From the NCBI GenBank assembly GCA_002964805.2, contig PUDQ02000001.1:2814001-2878000 (forward strand): 64,000 bases of DNA. The letters run 5' to 3'. The notes under the pieces were generated by a model that worked only from the letters and a program-made list of their open reading frames with translations, searched no databases and was not told the origin of the DNA. The stretch's first letter is position 1; the number at the start of each line of letters is the position of its first letter. This document shows, piece by piece, positions 24,082-35,777 of this stretch. The position numbers and the translations under genes were made by a program. This DNA is from Trametes villosa (Eukaryota > Basidiomycota > Agaricomycetes > Polyporales > Polyporaceae).

Positions 24082-25367
24082 ATGACTTCTACAAATGAGC
24101 TCGAGTTCAAGGGGTACGCCATGACAGGTACGCCCGCCGCTTATAAGCGAGCGCAGCTCCTGATATATGAGTTGTGTGTGCTCACTCCGCTACGCTGCTC
24201 CACCAGACCCCTCGGCATGGTCTGATCTCGAGCTCGTCTCGTTTCAGCCGAAGACGTTCGGCCCCGAGGACGTCGAGCTCGCGATAACGCACTGTGGCGT
24301 GTGCGGCTCGGACGTGCATACCCTCGGCCAGAGCTGGGGAGCCGCCCGCGACGGTCCCACCATCGCCGGGCACGAAATTATAGGAAAGGTCACCCGCGTT
24401 GGACCCCTTGTTAAGGGTCTGTGCCCTGGCGACCGTGTCGGTGTCGGCGGCGGTGTTGCGAGCTGCCGCGACTGCCGCGCATGTAAGGAGGGATACGAGA
24501 ACTACTGTCCCCAGCTGGTGCTCGCCCTGGTGAGTAGCAGTTACCTCGGTTACAGCACGCGAAGATACATTGCTGACCTCGCTTACGCGTAGAACGCCAC
24601 CCATTTCGACGGTATCCCTACCCAGGGTGGGTTCTCCACCGGCATCCGGGCGCACGAGCGGTTCGTGTTCCCCATTCCGGAGAAAATTGAGTCCCGCCAT
24701 GCTGCGTCCATGATGTGCGGCGGGATCACTGTCTTCCACCCGCTCCGTGCGAACGGTTGCGGCCCAGGGAAGAAGGTTGGGGTGATCGGCGTTGGAGGTG
24801 TAGGACACTACGCCGTCCTATTCGCCAAAGCCATGGGCGCGGAGGTGTACGCTTTCACCCGCGGCACGGCGAAGGCAGACGACGTAAAGAAGATGGGCGC
24901 AGATCATGTTGTTGATACCACCGCCGAGGTAAGCCTTGTATTTTTACCCGACATTCGTCCTCCGCTGATACCTTGGGCCGCAGGCGTTCTGGAAGCCGCA
25001 CGAGTTCAGCCTGGATATCATCATCTCGACAGTCGACCACTTTGGCCCGGGGACGTCGCTGCCGAGCATCCTCTCGATGCTGTACGTGCACGGCCGGTAC
25101 ATCACTGTGGGCCTTCCGCCGGCGGACGACCCGCTGCCTGCCATGCACCCCGCTGTGCTGACGAAGAATGCGGCGTCCGTCGGGGGCTCGTTCTTGGGCA
25201 CGAAGGAGGACGCGATTGCGATGCTGGAGCTCGCAGCTGAGAAGAATATTGTCCCGTGGATCGAGGAGCTCCCAATGAGCCAGGTCAAGACTGCGCTGGA
25301 AGGTATCAAGAGTGGACGTCCGCGGTACCGCTATGTCTTGACTCAAGATATCATTCATGTACTGTAG
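24082..25367 (+). CDS. Zinc-dependent NADP(H) alcohol dehydrogenase (cinnamyl-alcohol dehydrogenase/ADH6 type)
   Basis: A medium-chain zinc alcohol dehydrogenase that probably reduces aromatic or medium-chain aldehydes with NADPH. The catalytic zinc site is seen in THCGVCGSDVHTLG (Cys) and GHEIIGKVTRVG (His-Glu). The structural zinc lobe has the four-cysteine cluster CRDCRACKEGYENYC. The nucleotide-binding fold shows the Gly-rich GVIGVGGVGHYAVLFAKAMG. The last exon (from about 24984) ends DIIHVL and a stop at 25367. A short intron after YAMT removes about 80 nt, and others lie near 24530-24592 and 24930-24983. The spliced length (about 350 residues) fits the CAD/ADH6 branch, which in wood-rot fungi is linked to detoxifying lignin-derived aldehydes. 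Substrate is inferred only from the family. Confidence 0.9.
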
Positions 25368-26115
25368 ATATGTATGTTTACGGCGGACCTGCCTATGTCT
25401 GTACCCTCTACTATTGGTGATCTTGGCGATCATGAAGCACCTATGGATGATGTGCCTGTTACGAAGCTCCGGCAAGTTTGAACTTGCCATATTAGTAGAG
25501 CGGGTGACTATGTAGTATTGGTTCGTCGGATTTTCCTACAGTTCCTTTCCCTTGAGACTAACAGTATTGGCTGGCCATTGTGAACGATGAGAGATATGGT
25601 GGAAAGCAACTAAATCTGCTCGTGAACTTGTCCGTTGAGCCTGCCATGCGTTTTGCGCTAGGCGGAGATCATAGTCAAGCAATTATGAACTAGCTATGTC
25701 TGTAAGAATGCCCCTCATCTCAACTGAACCCTTGGCACAGTGGTAGCGCGTGAGATTCCAGTAGGGATATCCTCAAGGTCGTCCGTTCGATCCGGGCAGG
25801 GTTCACTTTTTGTTGATCCCTTCCACTCCATGACAAAAGTCCTTTACCAATTTCCTTCCTCGTAACCTTACATCGCTTACGCCAAGTTTTTTGAAGCGGC
25901 CAAGATTCTCGACATGTCGGAGGCCGTATATCTACAACAAGAAACCTACAACCCCAACACCATGCAGAAAACGCTCGTCCGTGTGGTACCACCCCGCCAA
26001 ATGAGCGAATTTGAGAACCACGTAAAGGCATCTTATAAGGACATAAGAACATCAGCAGAGAAGATGACATATGTAGAAGCGAAACGTCGACTGACGGGTT
26101 GCACGCCACCGCACT
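25368..26115. other. Spacer holding a tRNA-Trp gene
   Basis: Apart from the tRNA-Trp at 25726-25805, I see no gene between the dehydrogenase stop and the BTB gene stop. A plus-strand frame at 25914-26123 (69 codons) is too short and lacks any domain. Confidence 0.4.
25726..25805 (+). tRNA. tRNA-Trp (CCA), 8 nt intron
   Basis: The acceptor stem GAACCCT pairs with AGGGTTC, with discriminator A at 25805. The T arm GTCCG-TTCGATC-CGGGC is intact, and the D loop reads AGTGGTA. The anticodon loop TTCCAG gives CCA (Trp). Eight extra bases (TAGGGATA) after position 37 are best read as a short intron at the canonical site. A CTTTTT terminator follows at once. Two unpaired positions, A12-C23 and A31-C39, recur in all four copies of this window. 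Confidence 0.85.
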
Positions 26116-27235
26116 TCAAGTAGTAGCGGCGGGAGGCCAATTCGGCACATCGAGATCGAGAATCTTGGGAAGGTCGAGCCATAGAGCGTCGTAGAACTTT
26201 GAAAGACTCGAGGGTATGAAGGCAGCACAGTGTGTGCAAAGTGCGGCCCGTGCAGGAACCTCGAAGTCCGAGAGGAGATGATGGAAGATGTGGCGGACTT
26301 GTGTCTCCGAACGCGTCCTGAAGCCGACTAGTGCACTCACACTGTGGGTGGCGGTGATACAACTGGTAGGGAAGAGGCAAGGCCGTCTGGAGGGAGCTGC
26401 GAGGTTCAAGACCAACCGATTGAGCGCGGCGTTGCGTAACTCTAAGACATCCCTTGCGACGAGACATCTCTCGAGGTCGTCATCGGGTAGCTTCTCCAAT
26501 GTGCCGTCAACGCGGGGGATCCCTCGGAGGAGGAGGCGGACTTCGACTGCGCAGCACATGTACAAAGCGACCGGGAGCAGCGAGGTGAGGCCGCAAGTGC
26601 GTAAGAGGTTGTAGGCTTCGATGGCATCGGTATCCTTGAATGCGACCGTAGAGCCGCCGCCATCGGCATGCACACTGCAGTCGCGGATCCGCCAAGCCTC
26701 GAAGTTGTCGGTGAAGACTTCCTTCATGAGATCGAGAGCGACTGCATGGATACGCTCAAGCTGATACTTGTGGCTGAGACGCATGAGGGCCGCCAGAGTC
26801 CCGAACTGGATCGGCTGCCCTGTTTGGGTGTACGTGCTAGAAAGAGGGGCACGATGTGTTAAGGACCTGAGGGTAGGACTGGCGAAATGTCGAGTTGACG
26901 CAAGAGACTCACTCCAAGCCGTCATACAGTGAGTGGAGCAGATGCTTAAAGTCGTGCGCTGAATCGTGAACGCGTAGAGCGGGGCATCCGTCAACCTTCT
27001 CGTCTCCATCCGCGTCGTCAGGCTGAGGTATCGCAAAGACGTCGCGGAAGGTCTCAGAGTGGCGGGAGAGAACCCCTCTGTGGACGCGGAACGCCACGTC
27101 CTCAGCGATAATCACGATATTCCCGTCCTTGAACCACAATGCGACGTCGTTCAGGAAATGTCCCCGTCCTCCGTCGCCTCGTGTGCGTCCGCGCTTCTTG
27201 CTAGTGGGATAGGACAAGGCGTTCACCTCGGGCAT
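26116..27235 (-). CDS. BTB/POZ domain protein A
   Basis: An Agaricomycete BTB/POZ protein of 347 residues. Exons on the minus strand are 27235-26913 and 26836-26116, joined in phase 2 (GTGAGT...CTAG). The N-terminal BTB domain starts at the Trp-Phe-Lys-Asp-Gly strand (LWFKDGNIVIIAEDVAFRVH) and continues with RGVLSRHSETFRDVF and DSAHDFKHLLHSLYDGLD. The C-terminal region is conserved among the four paralogues of this window: KYQLERIHAVALDLM, DLERCLVARDVLELR, a C-x5-C pair (CLFPTSC), a C-x2-C pair (CTHC) and a final LPKILDLDVPNWPPAATT. BTB domains mediate dimerisation or cullin-3 binding, but the role of this family is unknown. It is most like BTB gene D (37364-38472). The start at 27235 was chosen by alignment with D. 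Confidence 0.85.
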
Positions 27236-27763
27236 GACGAGGGCACGTCGCAGAGCCTGTTGAGAGTAAGAGCGAGGGAGAGTGATGGTGATGGCCTGGG
27301 GAAGGGCGAGGTCACCCTCGTGGTTCAGGTCTACAAAAGGATATACAGATACTGAACGCGTCAGGCCTTGACCCGATGTCCCATGCGCACTTGTTATATC
27401 ATCATGGTTACCTTTGTAGGAGACGGCAGAAGATCCTAGATGGGAAACCTCTGTGCTTGGAGGCATTCATTCAGATCAAATTTGTCCCCTGCTCGGTAGC
27501 GAGAAGGCACAGGCAGTAGTGGGCATTGTGCTATGTGTGCGTCAAACTGCGACTGCAGCCTTGTTAGGACGTACGCGTACTTTTCTAGGACCTGAGCAGC
27601 ATGCGACGAGCGAAGGCGTGCACGGCCTCACAGAGTGTGCTTGTCCTCTGCGCCCATGTTTAACGTCGAATTCTGATGTACACGAAAGTCTGTACAAACG
27701 ATGCGCTGAGCAGTGAGAAGACTGTTCTGTGCGCACTTGTGTTGCCCCTCTCACTTACCTATA
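27236..27763. other. Spacer between BTB genes A and B
   Basis: It lies upstream of A and downstream of B on the minus strand, so it contains the promoter of A and the terminator of B. No further gene is supported. Confidence 0.4.
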
Positions 27764-28913
27764 TCAGACGGCCGTTGTGCTTGGCGGCCACACCGGGACC
27801 TCGCTCTGAACGCCCATGATCCTAGGGAGATTCTCCCACAGCTCCAGGCTCAGCTTCCGATCGCTCGCCTGTATGTGCTTCATGCAGATGTCACAGACCC
27901 TGGACGGGTCGTGCACCTCCAGCTTGCTGAGATTGTGTACGAGTATGCTGCGTCTGATCGTCTCGCTTTCCCAAGGGCTGTGCGATTTGAGCGTGTCCAC
28001 CGCTGTCGTCCACGCCAAGCTGAGCCGTGAGGAGCATTTCCGAGGAGCGGCACACGCAGGCCTGTTGGGGTCCCCATAGTCCAGCATCCGGAGGGCGAAC
28101 GCGGCGCTGCGCGCCTCCAATTCCTCTCGCGCGGCGAGGCACCGTTCCAAATCTTCTACAGAGAGGATCTCGCGTGTCCCGTCCCCGCGCGCCAACCCGC
28201 GAAGGAGTGTGCGGAGCTCGAGCCTGGTGCAGGCGTGCAGCGCCGCGGGGAGCATCTCGTGGAAACCGCACGTGCGGAGGACGTTGACGATCTCGATGGC
28301 TTCTCCGGCCACGAGCCAGGCGGAATGCTGAGTCTTCCACCCTTCGTACGCCTTCCAGCTCTTGATATCGCTCGGGAAAGCCGCCTTGAGGCGCAAGACA
28401 GCCGCGTCCAGAATGTGTCTTACTTCGTACTTGTGGCTTAAGCGGAGGAGCGCGGCGAGCGAGCTGAACTTCGCTGGCCCCTCCCCGATCACGGACGCAC
28501 TGACAGACATCCAGTTAGCTGTGCCCAGACGCATCATAGCCAAACGGGGACAGAGCGTACTCGATACCGTCGTATAGTGCACGTAACAAGTGCTTGAAGT
28601 CGTGCGCGGAGTCCTGGACACGCACTAGCGGGCAGCCGTCGACCTTCTCGATATCCGCCTCGTTCTCCGGCTGCGGTACCACGAACAGCCCACTGAAGAA
28701 CTCGGAGCGGCGTGCGAGCACGCTCTTATGCACGCGGAACGCTGAGCTTTGGGCGACCACCACGACGTTCCCGTCTTCGAGCCAAAAATCGGCGTCCCGA
28801 TTGAGCTCAGAGCCCTCACCGGAGGCCGAGGCAATCTGCGGTTCCTCTGGTCCGACGCTGAGCCTGACGCGCTTGTTTGGGCGAGATGGTGACGCAGGAC
28901 GAGATAGAGACAT
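27764..28913 (-). CDS. BTB/POZ domain protein B
   Basis: A BTB/POZ protein of 362 residues from exons 28913-28561 and 28499-27764, with the intron in the same place and phase as in the other three paralogues (after YDGI). The start MSLSRPASPSRPNKRVRL is Ser/Pro/Arg-rich and matches the start of BTB gene C. The BTB domain reads DFWLEDGNVVVVAQSSAFRV, then HKSVLARRSEFFSGLFVVPQ and DSAHDFKHLLRALYDGID. The C-terminal half holds LLRLSHKYEVRHILDAAVLR, a C-x5-C pair (CAAPRKC), a C-x2-C pair (CDIC) and ELWENLPRIMG. Function is unknown. Its closest relative in the window is C on the opposite strand 7 kb away. Confidence 0.85.
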
Positions 28914-29871
28914 GGATGGAACCCGAGGAGCGAGTTGTGACTGAATAGAGACTGCGTTATGCCGTGGCGTTGACGCGATAGTTGTGTTGTGCCGGAAAGC
29001 GTGGTATCAGTCAGACGAATGTGTTCGACGCAAAGGAGGAGGACGTTGTGGTTTTCGAAGCTTGCCCTCAGCGAGCAGCAGTAGTAGAGTGAAGGTGAAG
29101 AGCGAGAGCAGAAAGTCCTGTGCCTGGGCGCTAACACGGAAGTACTTAAGTCGCATCGGGGTGCACTCTAGTATCTTGCAAACGACTGTGAGCTTTGGAA
29201 GCCCTCTCTCAGTCCGCCTCACGCTTGCGTGAATTGCTTCTCAAAAGCATGATGACAGCCTTCTTCAAGTTTGTTCAATCGCTGAATTATGACAAGCCGA
29301 GCCGAATAAATATGGGGTCGGGGCGGCCGGGAGCCCTTGGACCGGTCAGGTGCATGCGGAACGGAACTTGCGGTAGGGAGGACACGTCTGAGTCGGCATG
29401 TACGGCAAAGGAGAGGCCGGGGAGGGGAAGAGGAGGACAGGGACGGGGTATGGAGGGGCGGAGGCGAGTCGGATGCGGGCGATCGGAGTCGGCCCACCGA
29501 TTTGTGGCACAAGCACTGTGGCAGATGCGGGGTAACCTCAGGCGGCCTTGCCCCAACGGCTCGTCCGACGGCGAGCGCATATACCGGCCTCGTACCATTC
29601 CGTCCGACTGCACATCCTATCCCCGCTTCCGGCCGCCCGTCTCGTAACACTCCCCTGACTGCGTGCATACACCGCCGAAGCAGCTGCGCTTCAGACTTTG
29701 ACACGACGCCCACGATATCCCGCACTTTGCGCGAAAACCTTCGGCTTGCATACTCTGCTTTCTGTTAAGGGGCTCCTTGGATCATCCACTACACGAAGAC
29801 CGTCTATCCGACATACCTCCAGATACGCTACCTGGGATACCTGTTCACTGCACAGTACTTGAATACCGAAA
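28914..29871. other. Divergent spacer between BTB gene B and pantothenate kinase
   Basis: About 960 bp carrying the promoters of two genes transcribed away from each other. The overlapping open frames around 29219-29768 on both strands show no domains and no consistent splicing. Confidence 0.4.
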
Positions 29872-32009
29872 ATGCCCTCCACCTCCCGCCGTCAGCCAGG
29901 AACGCCTTCAGAGATGAGCGCGCCAGGGCCCTCATTACCCACTGCGAAGACGATTCAAGTCGACACGAGAGGGGCCATGATTCTGGACGAGGAGTCGCCG
30001 GAGGTACGTCAGCTGCACACCGCATAGCGTCAGGGCGCACTTCTCAGGTTCTCGCGATCCGCGCTGGACACCTTTGTGCATACACTCCCTCTCCGCGACG
30101 CCGTCTCTGCTCCCATGCTCCATCGCGCAATCAGACGCGCGACAGCCGCGGCATCTATTTCCCCAACTACATCGAGCCCGTCTCGCATATAGCAGTCGAC
30201 GTGAGTCCGTTAGATGCCCTCGTGTGCGCGCCCTATTGACAGTCGTGCGGCGTGTTAGATCGGAGGCTCCCTAGCCAAGGTCATCTACTTCACGCGATCA
30301 ACAAACCCCCCATCCTCGCCTTCCCAAATCGCGACTCGCGGATCAAGCCCAAGCAACATCTCTACCCCTCCATCCTCCTCACCCGGCAAGGACAGCCCTT
30401 TGTCCTCACCACCCCTGACCGGGAAGCTCAACGGGTGTCTCAAGGGCGCCCTCACGCCCGCAGTGCTCGAAAACAGCAACGGACACGGAAGCTACCTCGA
30501 TGTACCCCTCCACCGGCACGACGGCGCGCTCAGCGCAGAGGCCACCGCCGCGTCCGCCTCGTCCACGCTGAACGGCACCGCGACCGCGTCGCTCTCGCCT
30601 GAGTCGGTGAACCACCACAGCCTGTTGCACGACTCGCTCCTGCGGCGCGCGTCGGTGCAGCACTTCCCCGGCGGCTCGCTCAACTTCGAGCGGTTCGAGA
30701 CGGAGCACATCGAGGAGTGCATCGACTTCATCCGCACGCTCATCGAGCGCTCCGCGGACGTGAACGGCGTGCCGCTCGCGGAGATGCGCCGCGGCGTGAA
30801 GGTGATCGCGACCGGCGGCGGCGCGCACCGCTTCTACGAGCTCCTCGGCGCGGAGCTGCGTGTCGCGGTGCACCGCGAGGACGAGATGGCGTGCCTCATC
30901 GAGGGCCTCAAGTTCATCACGCTCATCCCGGACGAGGTCTACTACTTCTCGGACGAGCTCATCCACTCGGTGTCGCACCCGAGCCAGGCGCAGCTCGAGC
31001 GCCCGAGCCCGGACCCGCCCAAGTACGCGGTCACGTTCGTGCAGGACCCGGTCCCGCAGCTGCCGTGTCTGCTCGTGAACATCGGCTCGGGCGTGTCGAT
31101 CGTGAAGGTGAACGAGGACGGGTCGTTTGAGCGAGTCAGTGGTACGAGTTTGGGCGGCGGCACGCTCTGGGGGCTGCTCAGTCTACTTACCCCTGCAACA
31201 ACGTTTGATGGTGAGTGTTACTCGTGCGTCTTGTGCGGGCCCTCCTGATACATGTTACAGAGATGCTTGCGCTTTCGGAAAAGGGCGATAACGAGACGGT
31301 AGACATGCTCGTCGGCGATATCTACGGCTCGGACTACAGCAAGCTCGGCCTCAAGTCCACGATGATTGCGAGTACGTTCGGCAAGGTGTTCAAGAAGGAG
31401 AGCGGCAAGCGCGGCACGTTCTCCCCGGAGGACATCAGCAAGAGTCTGCTATACGCGATATCGAACAACATTGGGCAGATAGCGTGAGTACTCCTGTCTC
31501 ATCCCCTATGTTCGCCAGAGCTCTTGGCGGCGCCCGCAACGCTCATGGGACCAACCTTGCTGACCGTCGATCGCTGCAGGTACATGAACGCGGAAAAGTA
31601 CAATCTAGACCGGATATATTTTGGAGGGTACTTCATTCGAGGTACGTCATGCGCGACGCCACCGACGTCCCGTTTGCGCGCATGCCGCACGCGGGTGCTC
31701 GTGCGCGCGAGCGTTCGTGTGGGCGGAATGTGCGACCGCGTTCTGACGACGGGCGCCGTCTGGCAACGCAGGTCACGCGGCGACGATCAGCACGCTCTCG
31801 TACGCCATCCGGTTCTGGAGCAAGGGCACGAAGCGCGCGCTGTTCCTGCGGCACGAGGGATTCCTGTGAGTGGCTCCGTTTGCGTGCGCCGGCGCGCGAT
31901 TCGCGGCGTGATGAGACGATGCTTATTCGTGGCGGCGGCTGCTCAGGGGCGCTATCGGCGCGTGGATAAAGAACATCGGCGAAGACGAGGGCGGCGACGA
32001 GAGCTGATG
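29872..32009 (+). CDS. Pantothenate kinase (eukaryotic type II)
   Basis: The first and rate-limiting enzyme of coenzyme A synthesis, phosphorylating pantothenate with ATP. Exon 1 (29872-30003) and exon 2 (30135-30200, RGIYFPNYIEPVSHIAVD) lead into the phosphate-binding motif DIGGSLAKVIYF at the start of exon 3 (30259-31210). This exon continues with GVKVIATGGGAHRFYELLG, then LLVNIGSGVSIVKVNEDG and SGTSLGGGTLWGLLSLL, the three conserved nucleotide-binding blocks. Later exons give VGDIYGSDYSKLGLKSTMIA, YNLDRIYFGGYFIRG and FLRHEGFLGAIGAWIKN, ending at 32009. Compared with yeast Cab1, exon 3 carries a Ser/Pro-rich insertion of more than 100 residues (about 30295-30650) between the first motif and the catalytic core. 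Identity is secure. The start Met is the most upstream one in the first exon and is less certain. Confidence 0.92.
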
Positions 32010-33256
32010 ATACCGCGGGGCTGATGCATATGCGTCGCGGCGCGCTCCGCCCGACAGGGGTGTATCTATCAGAAGCGGATCTATTAGTGTATGTGTAAGT
32101 ATAATACGACGTGTTCTGAACAGTGGCGTGGCGTGCGGTGCACAGGCATCGCATTTGCGAACTCACGGTGACATCGGAAGAGATGGGAGCCTGACGGAGA
32201 GCATGGGATGGCTGGGATGGGATGGGGAACCTGGGAGCAGGGAAGCAGGCGAAGATAGCGCTATTCACGTACCGCGGGCTGCGTCGGAGGCAAACAGCTG
32301 AGAGCGCATGAGCAGAGTTGCAGTAAGTACAGTAATCAGGCGTTGTGGAGTGGCGGCGACGTTCGAGACTCGCGCGCGGATTGGATGACGCCGGGACGCC
32401 GTCATCGGGCTCGCTGCGAGCAAACACGTGCGGCCATCCATCCGGATATCGAGATCCATAGCAGCTGCTGTTCCGAACAAGCTCGCGCGGCCCAGCCAAT
32501 CGCGGGCCTGCAGCGCGGTCTCTTCCCAAGCCACCCAAGCTCTCCCCTGCCGGCATCCGTCCCCACGCCCCCGGGAGCCAGTTCCGCCGCGTCGCACTGT
32601 GGGTCGTCGGGGCGGGTCGGAAGGCGTTTAGGAGCACAGCTGTATGGAATGCAGACGGAGCAGCCCTGTGCGACAGCTTCCGAGGGGTGCGGAAAGCAGG
32701 CCGTGCCGGGGGCCTGGAGCCCGAACGCTGCTAGTAAAACTGCTATAAGTAGGCGCCCATAAACGGCCGATTATACCGAGTTGGTAGTCATCAAGCGCAC
32801 AGGGATGAACTCACAGGCACAGCTCTTGTCTCTTATTCCTAACCGACCCATATCAACTGTCATAATTACTCACCTTCCATTTCAAACCGCCCTCCGCTTC
32901 CCAGCGGCCTGAGACCTGTACAGCGTCCGTGTTGCTGTAGCTGCTGTCGTGCCGTATAGCAGAGCGAGAGCAGCAGCGCGCCGCCGGGACCATCGATGTG
33001 CGCAAGGTCCGGGCGAATGGGCTCGAGGCAAAAAGATGGGTGCAGCGCTCTGGCGGGGGAGATCATTGCAGCCGGCCGATGTCGGCCATTTGCAGCTGTG
33101 ATGACGGATTTCAGTGTGCGTCCATGAGCCGTGAGACATGTCGCTCGAATGCTCCTCGCCTGCCTTCTATAAGCTCTCCTTGATTTTCCATTACACCCTC
33201 CGGTCCCCCTATACACTCCTTCCCTCCTCCCGCCATCTCCCCCTCCCTCCCGCCCG
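32010..33256. other. Spacer between pantothenate kinase and the homeobox gene
   Basis: About 1.25 kb with the homeobox gene promoter at its right end. A 334-codon minus-strand frame (32637-31633) spans it but runs antisense into the kinase exons and has no domain, so it is not called. Confidence 0.4.
33168..33173 (+). promoter_or_regulatory. TATA-like box of the homeobox gene
   Basis: TATAAG about 85 bp before the ATG at 33257, followed by a pyrimidine-rich leader. Confidence 0.4.
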
Positions 33257-35129
33257 ATGTCCGCCCTGCACCCCTCCCTGTCCCAGTGGGACCAGCCCCC
33301 GGCGGCCTCGTCCAAGCTCCCGCCGTCCAAGGACCGGTCGGACCAGCAGAAGAAGCCCCGTCACCGCCATTCCGCCAACCAGCTCGCCGCGCTCAACGAG
33401 CTCTACGAGAAGAACGAGCACCCGACGCTGGAGGACAGGACGGCATTAGCACACAGGCTCGGAATGTACGTCCCTCCTCGCTATCCAGCAGCTTTGTGCA
33501 GCCACCGCTCACCGCGGCGCTGTGGCCAATCGTGCAGGGAGACAAAGACGGTCAACTCTTGGTTCCAAAATAAACGTGCCTCGTCAAAGAAGCGGCACAA
33601 AGCTCCCCTCACTCAATGCGAGCTCCCGCCTATATCTGCCCTGATTGCGTCCGTTTCCGCACCCCCCGCGCCGCTTCCGCAACAACACCAGCCCGAGTAC
33701 GACGACTACTCGGACGACGAGCACTACCACCCATTATCACACCAGCTTGGTCCGACCAGCGCGCTCACGCCACAGCAACACACGCTCTTCTACGCCGGCA
33801 ACCCCCAGCACACACATTTGTTCGAAGACGAACGGTCGATGCCGCGCAAAGCCCGCTCCCGCCCTAGCGCCGCGCAGACGGAGGAGCTGAAAAAGTTGTA
33901 CGAGCACAAACCGCACCCGACGAAGGAGGAGCGCGAGGCGCTGGGGCACAAGATCGGAATGTGAGTCCAACCACGCCTGTCATCCGGTTGTCAGACGACG
34001 CCGCGAATAGAAACCCGGACGCTGATTGCCCTTGTTTTCTCCCGGTGGCGTTCAATTTCCCCCTCCCCAATCGGACAAATTCCCATCACTCTCCCCCGAC
34101 ATGGCCCCTTCTCCGCCTGATAGGCGCTATCAGAGTGTCACGAACTGGTTCCAGAACCAGCGCAGCATCGCCAAAAAGCGCGAAGAAGCCCTTGCAGCCA
34201 AGGCCGCCTCCCTCGAGCCGCCTTCGTCCCGCAGCTTCACCCCGACACTGCTCCCGCCGACCTCGGGCGCGGCGCACCCATCTCTCGCGGTCCCACCGGC
34301 GACCTCCCACCCATCATTATCCGCGCTCCTTCACCCTCCTCGTGCCCGCCGATCGCCCAGCGCTGCGCCTAGCAGCAGGCCTGCATCGCCACGGGTCTCG
34401 CCATACCACACCCCTGCGGATCGTGCCTTCGATGCCACCCACCGGCGTCCACGCCGTACTCGGCCTGAGCCTTACCAGCTCGAGGCGCTTAAGAAGCTCT
34501 TCAATCGGACACGGACGCCTTCCATCGAGGACCGCCAGATACTCGCGGCCGAGATAGGCATGGACGTGAACAAGGTCACGAACTGGTTCCGGAACCTGAG
34601 GCAGTCGGACCGGAAACGCGCCCGCCAGACTGGCAGCGCGAGTGCTGAAGAGGGCGAGCTCGACGAGGACGGCGACAGCATGGACATGGACGACGACAGG
34701 TCGAGCATGTCCCGCACGGCTACGCCCGGCGTCGCGTCTTCGTCGAGCGTCGAGTACGTAAAGATCGAGACCGACGAGAAGCACTTCCACCACCACCATC
34801 ACCACCGCGGCCCGTATGCGCGCAGCGCGCTCTCGCGGTCGCACTCCGACATGGGCAGCGACGAAGATACCCTCCAGGAGGCCGTGACGCCTTCCCCGGA
34901 ATCGTCGCCGCCCCCCTCCACCGTCGCCTCCACGTCGAGCCTCGCGCTCCCATTACCGCACCCGCACGCGCGGGAGGCGAAGGCGTCGCTCGAGCGGTAT
35001 CCGTTCGAGTACGCGCAGTACGAGCACGAGCGGATGATGCCCTCGTCGATGCCTCCCATGGCGCACGGCGTGAAGATGGAGGACGCGCTCCTCCTGTTAA
35101 GCTTCAGCCACAGTACTGTTGTGCACTAG
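33257..35129 (+). CDS. Transcription factor with three homeodomains
   Basis: A 545-residue nuclear protein from exons 33257-33465, 33538-33960 and 34124-35129. Three homeodomains are visible. HD1 (about residues 33-90) runs from KPRHRHSANQLAALNELY to the recognition helix VNSWFQNKRASSKKR. HD2 (about 173-230) runs from RSRPSAAQTEELKKLYE to VTNWFQNQRSIAKKR. HD3 (about 318-376) runs from RRTRPEPYQLEALKKLF to VTNWFRNLRQSDRKR. All are of normal 60-residue spacing, not the TALE type. Introns 1 and 2 split HD1 and HD2 at exactly the same codon and phase (Gly-Met, phase 2), while HD3 has none. The tail is acidic, then carries six His in a row and Ser/Pro-rich stretches. DNA binding by the WF-N-R helix is inferred from the family; targets are unknown. 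It lies between two pairs of BTB genes. Confidence 0.88.
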
Positions 35130-35777
35130 TGCAAAAGTATGTCCACACTGTAAGTCCCTCTGAACTCGTCGTACGATCTGCTCGCTGACGATTTGGTGCA
35201 GGTTAATATGTACATATGTAATCAGCCTGCAGATGGACAGTTCGCGCCACCCATACACGCTGCTTACTGCCGCATCACCCCTTCGTTCTCGCACCATCGT
35301 CCATGCGCCACCTTTGACCAGTCCCCTTGCATGTTGGCTCGCCCCCGCGAACGTTCACCCCAACCGTATCTACTCTATTAGTTGTCATCCTATAAATTAG
35401 TGTCCGTCCTCCCGGAGTTCCTCGATCGTCCGATTCGCTCGTTCTGCTGCATCGTCTTGAGTTTGTTATGTCATGATCATCGTCTATCCGTTTCAGCATT
35501 CCCACTGTCTTTGTGTACTGCCTCTTATCACTATCTATTGTTGCGTCTTCATGAAACTGCGTGGGGCATCGAGTGGGCGTGCTGAAACGTTGGCTGGTTT
35601 AGTTGAGCTGCCGTAGCGAGAAAGTTGGCCGGAAATAGCCGAGGCGCATATGTCGAGTGGGCGATCGACATTCAACAACATTCAGCTTTAAATTTCCTCC
35701 ATGCTGGTACTATAGCACGAGACAGCACCGCAATCTATCCGCTCTGTCTTTGGCGACACTCCCTCCCAATCTCGGCC
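35130..35777. promoter_or_regulatory. Upstream region of BTB gene C
   Basis: About 650 bp between the homeobox gene stop and the next start. It is AT-richer than its neighbours and contains no supported gene. It must hold the terminator of the homeobox gene and the promoter of BTB gene C. Confidence 0.4.

Noticed and set aside
31633..32637. A 334-codon minus-strand open frame
   Set aside because: It runs antisense to the last exons of pantothenate kinase, is Arg/Ser/Pro-rich and has no domain; it is a GC-rich chance frame.
33257..35129. Mating-type A locus
   Set aside because: The homeobox gene is not paired with a divergent HD1/HD2 partner, has three homeodomains of ordinary spacing, and lacks the usual MIP neighbour, so it is not a typical mating-type gene.
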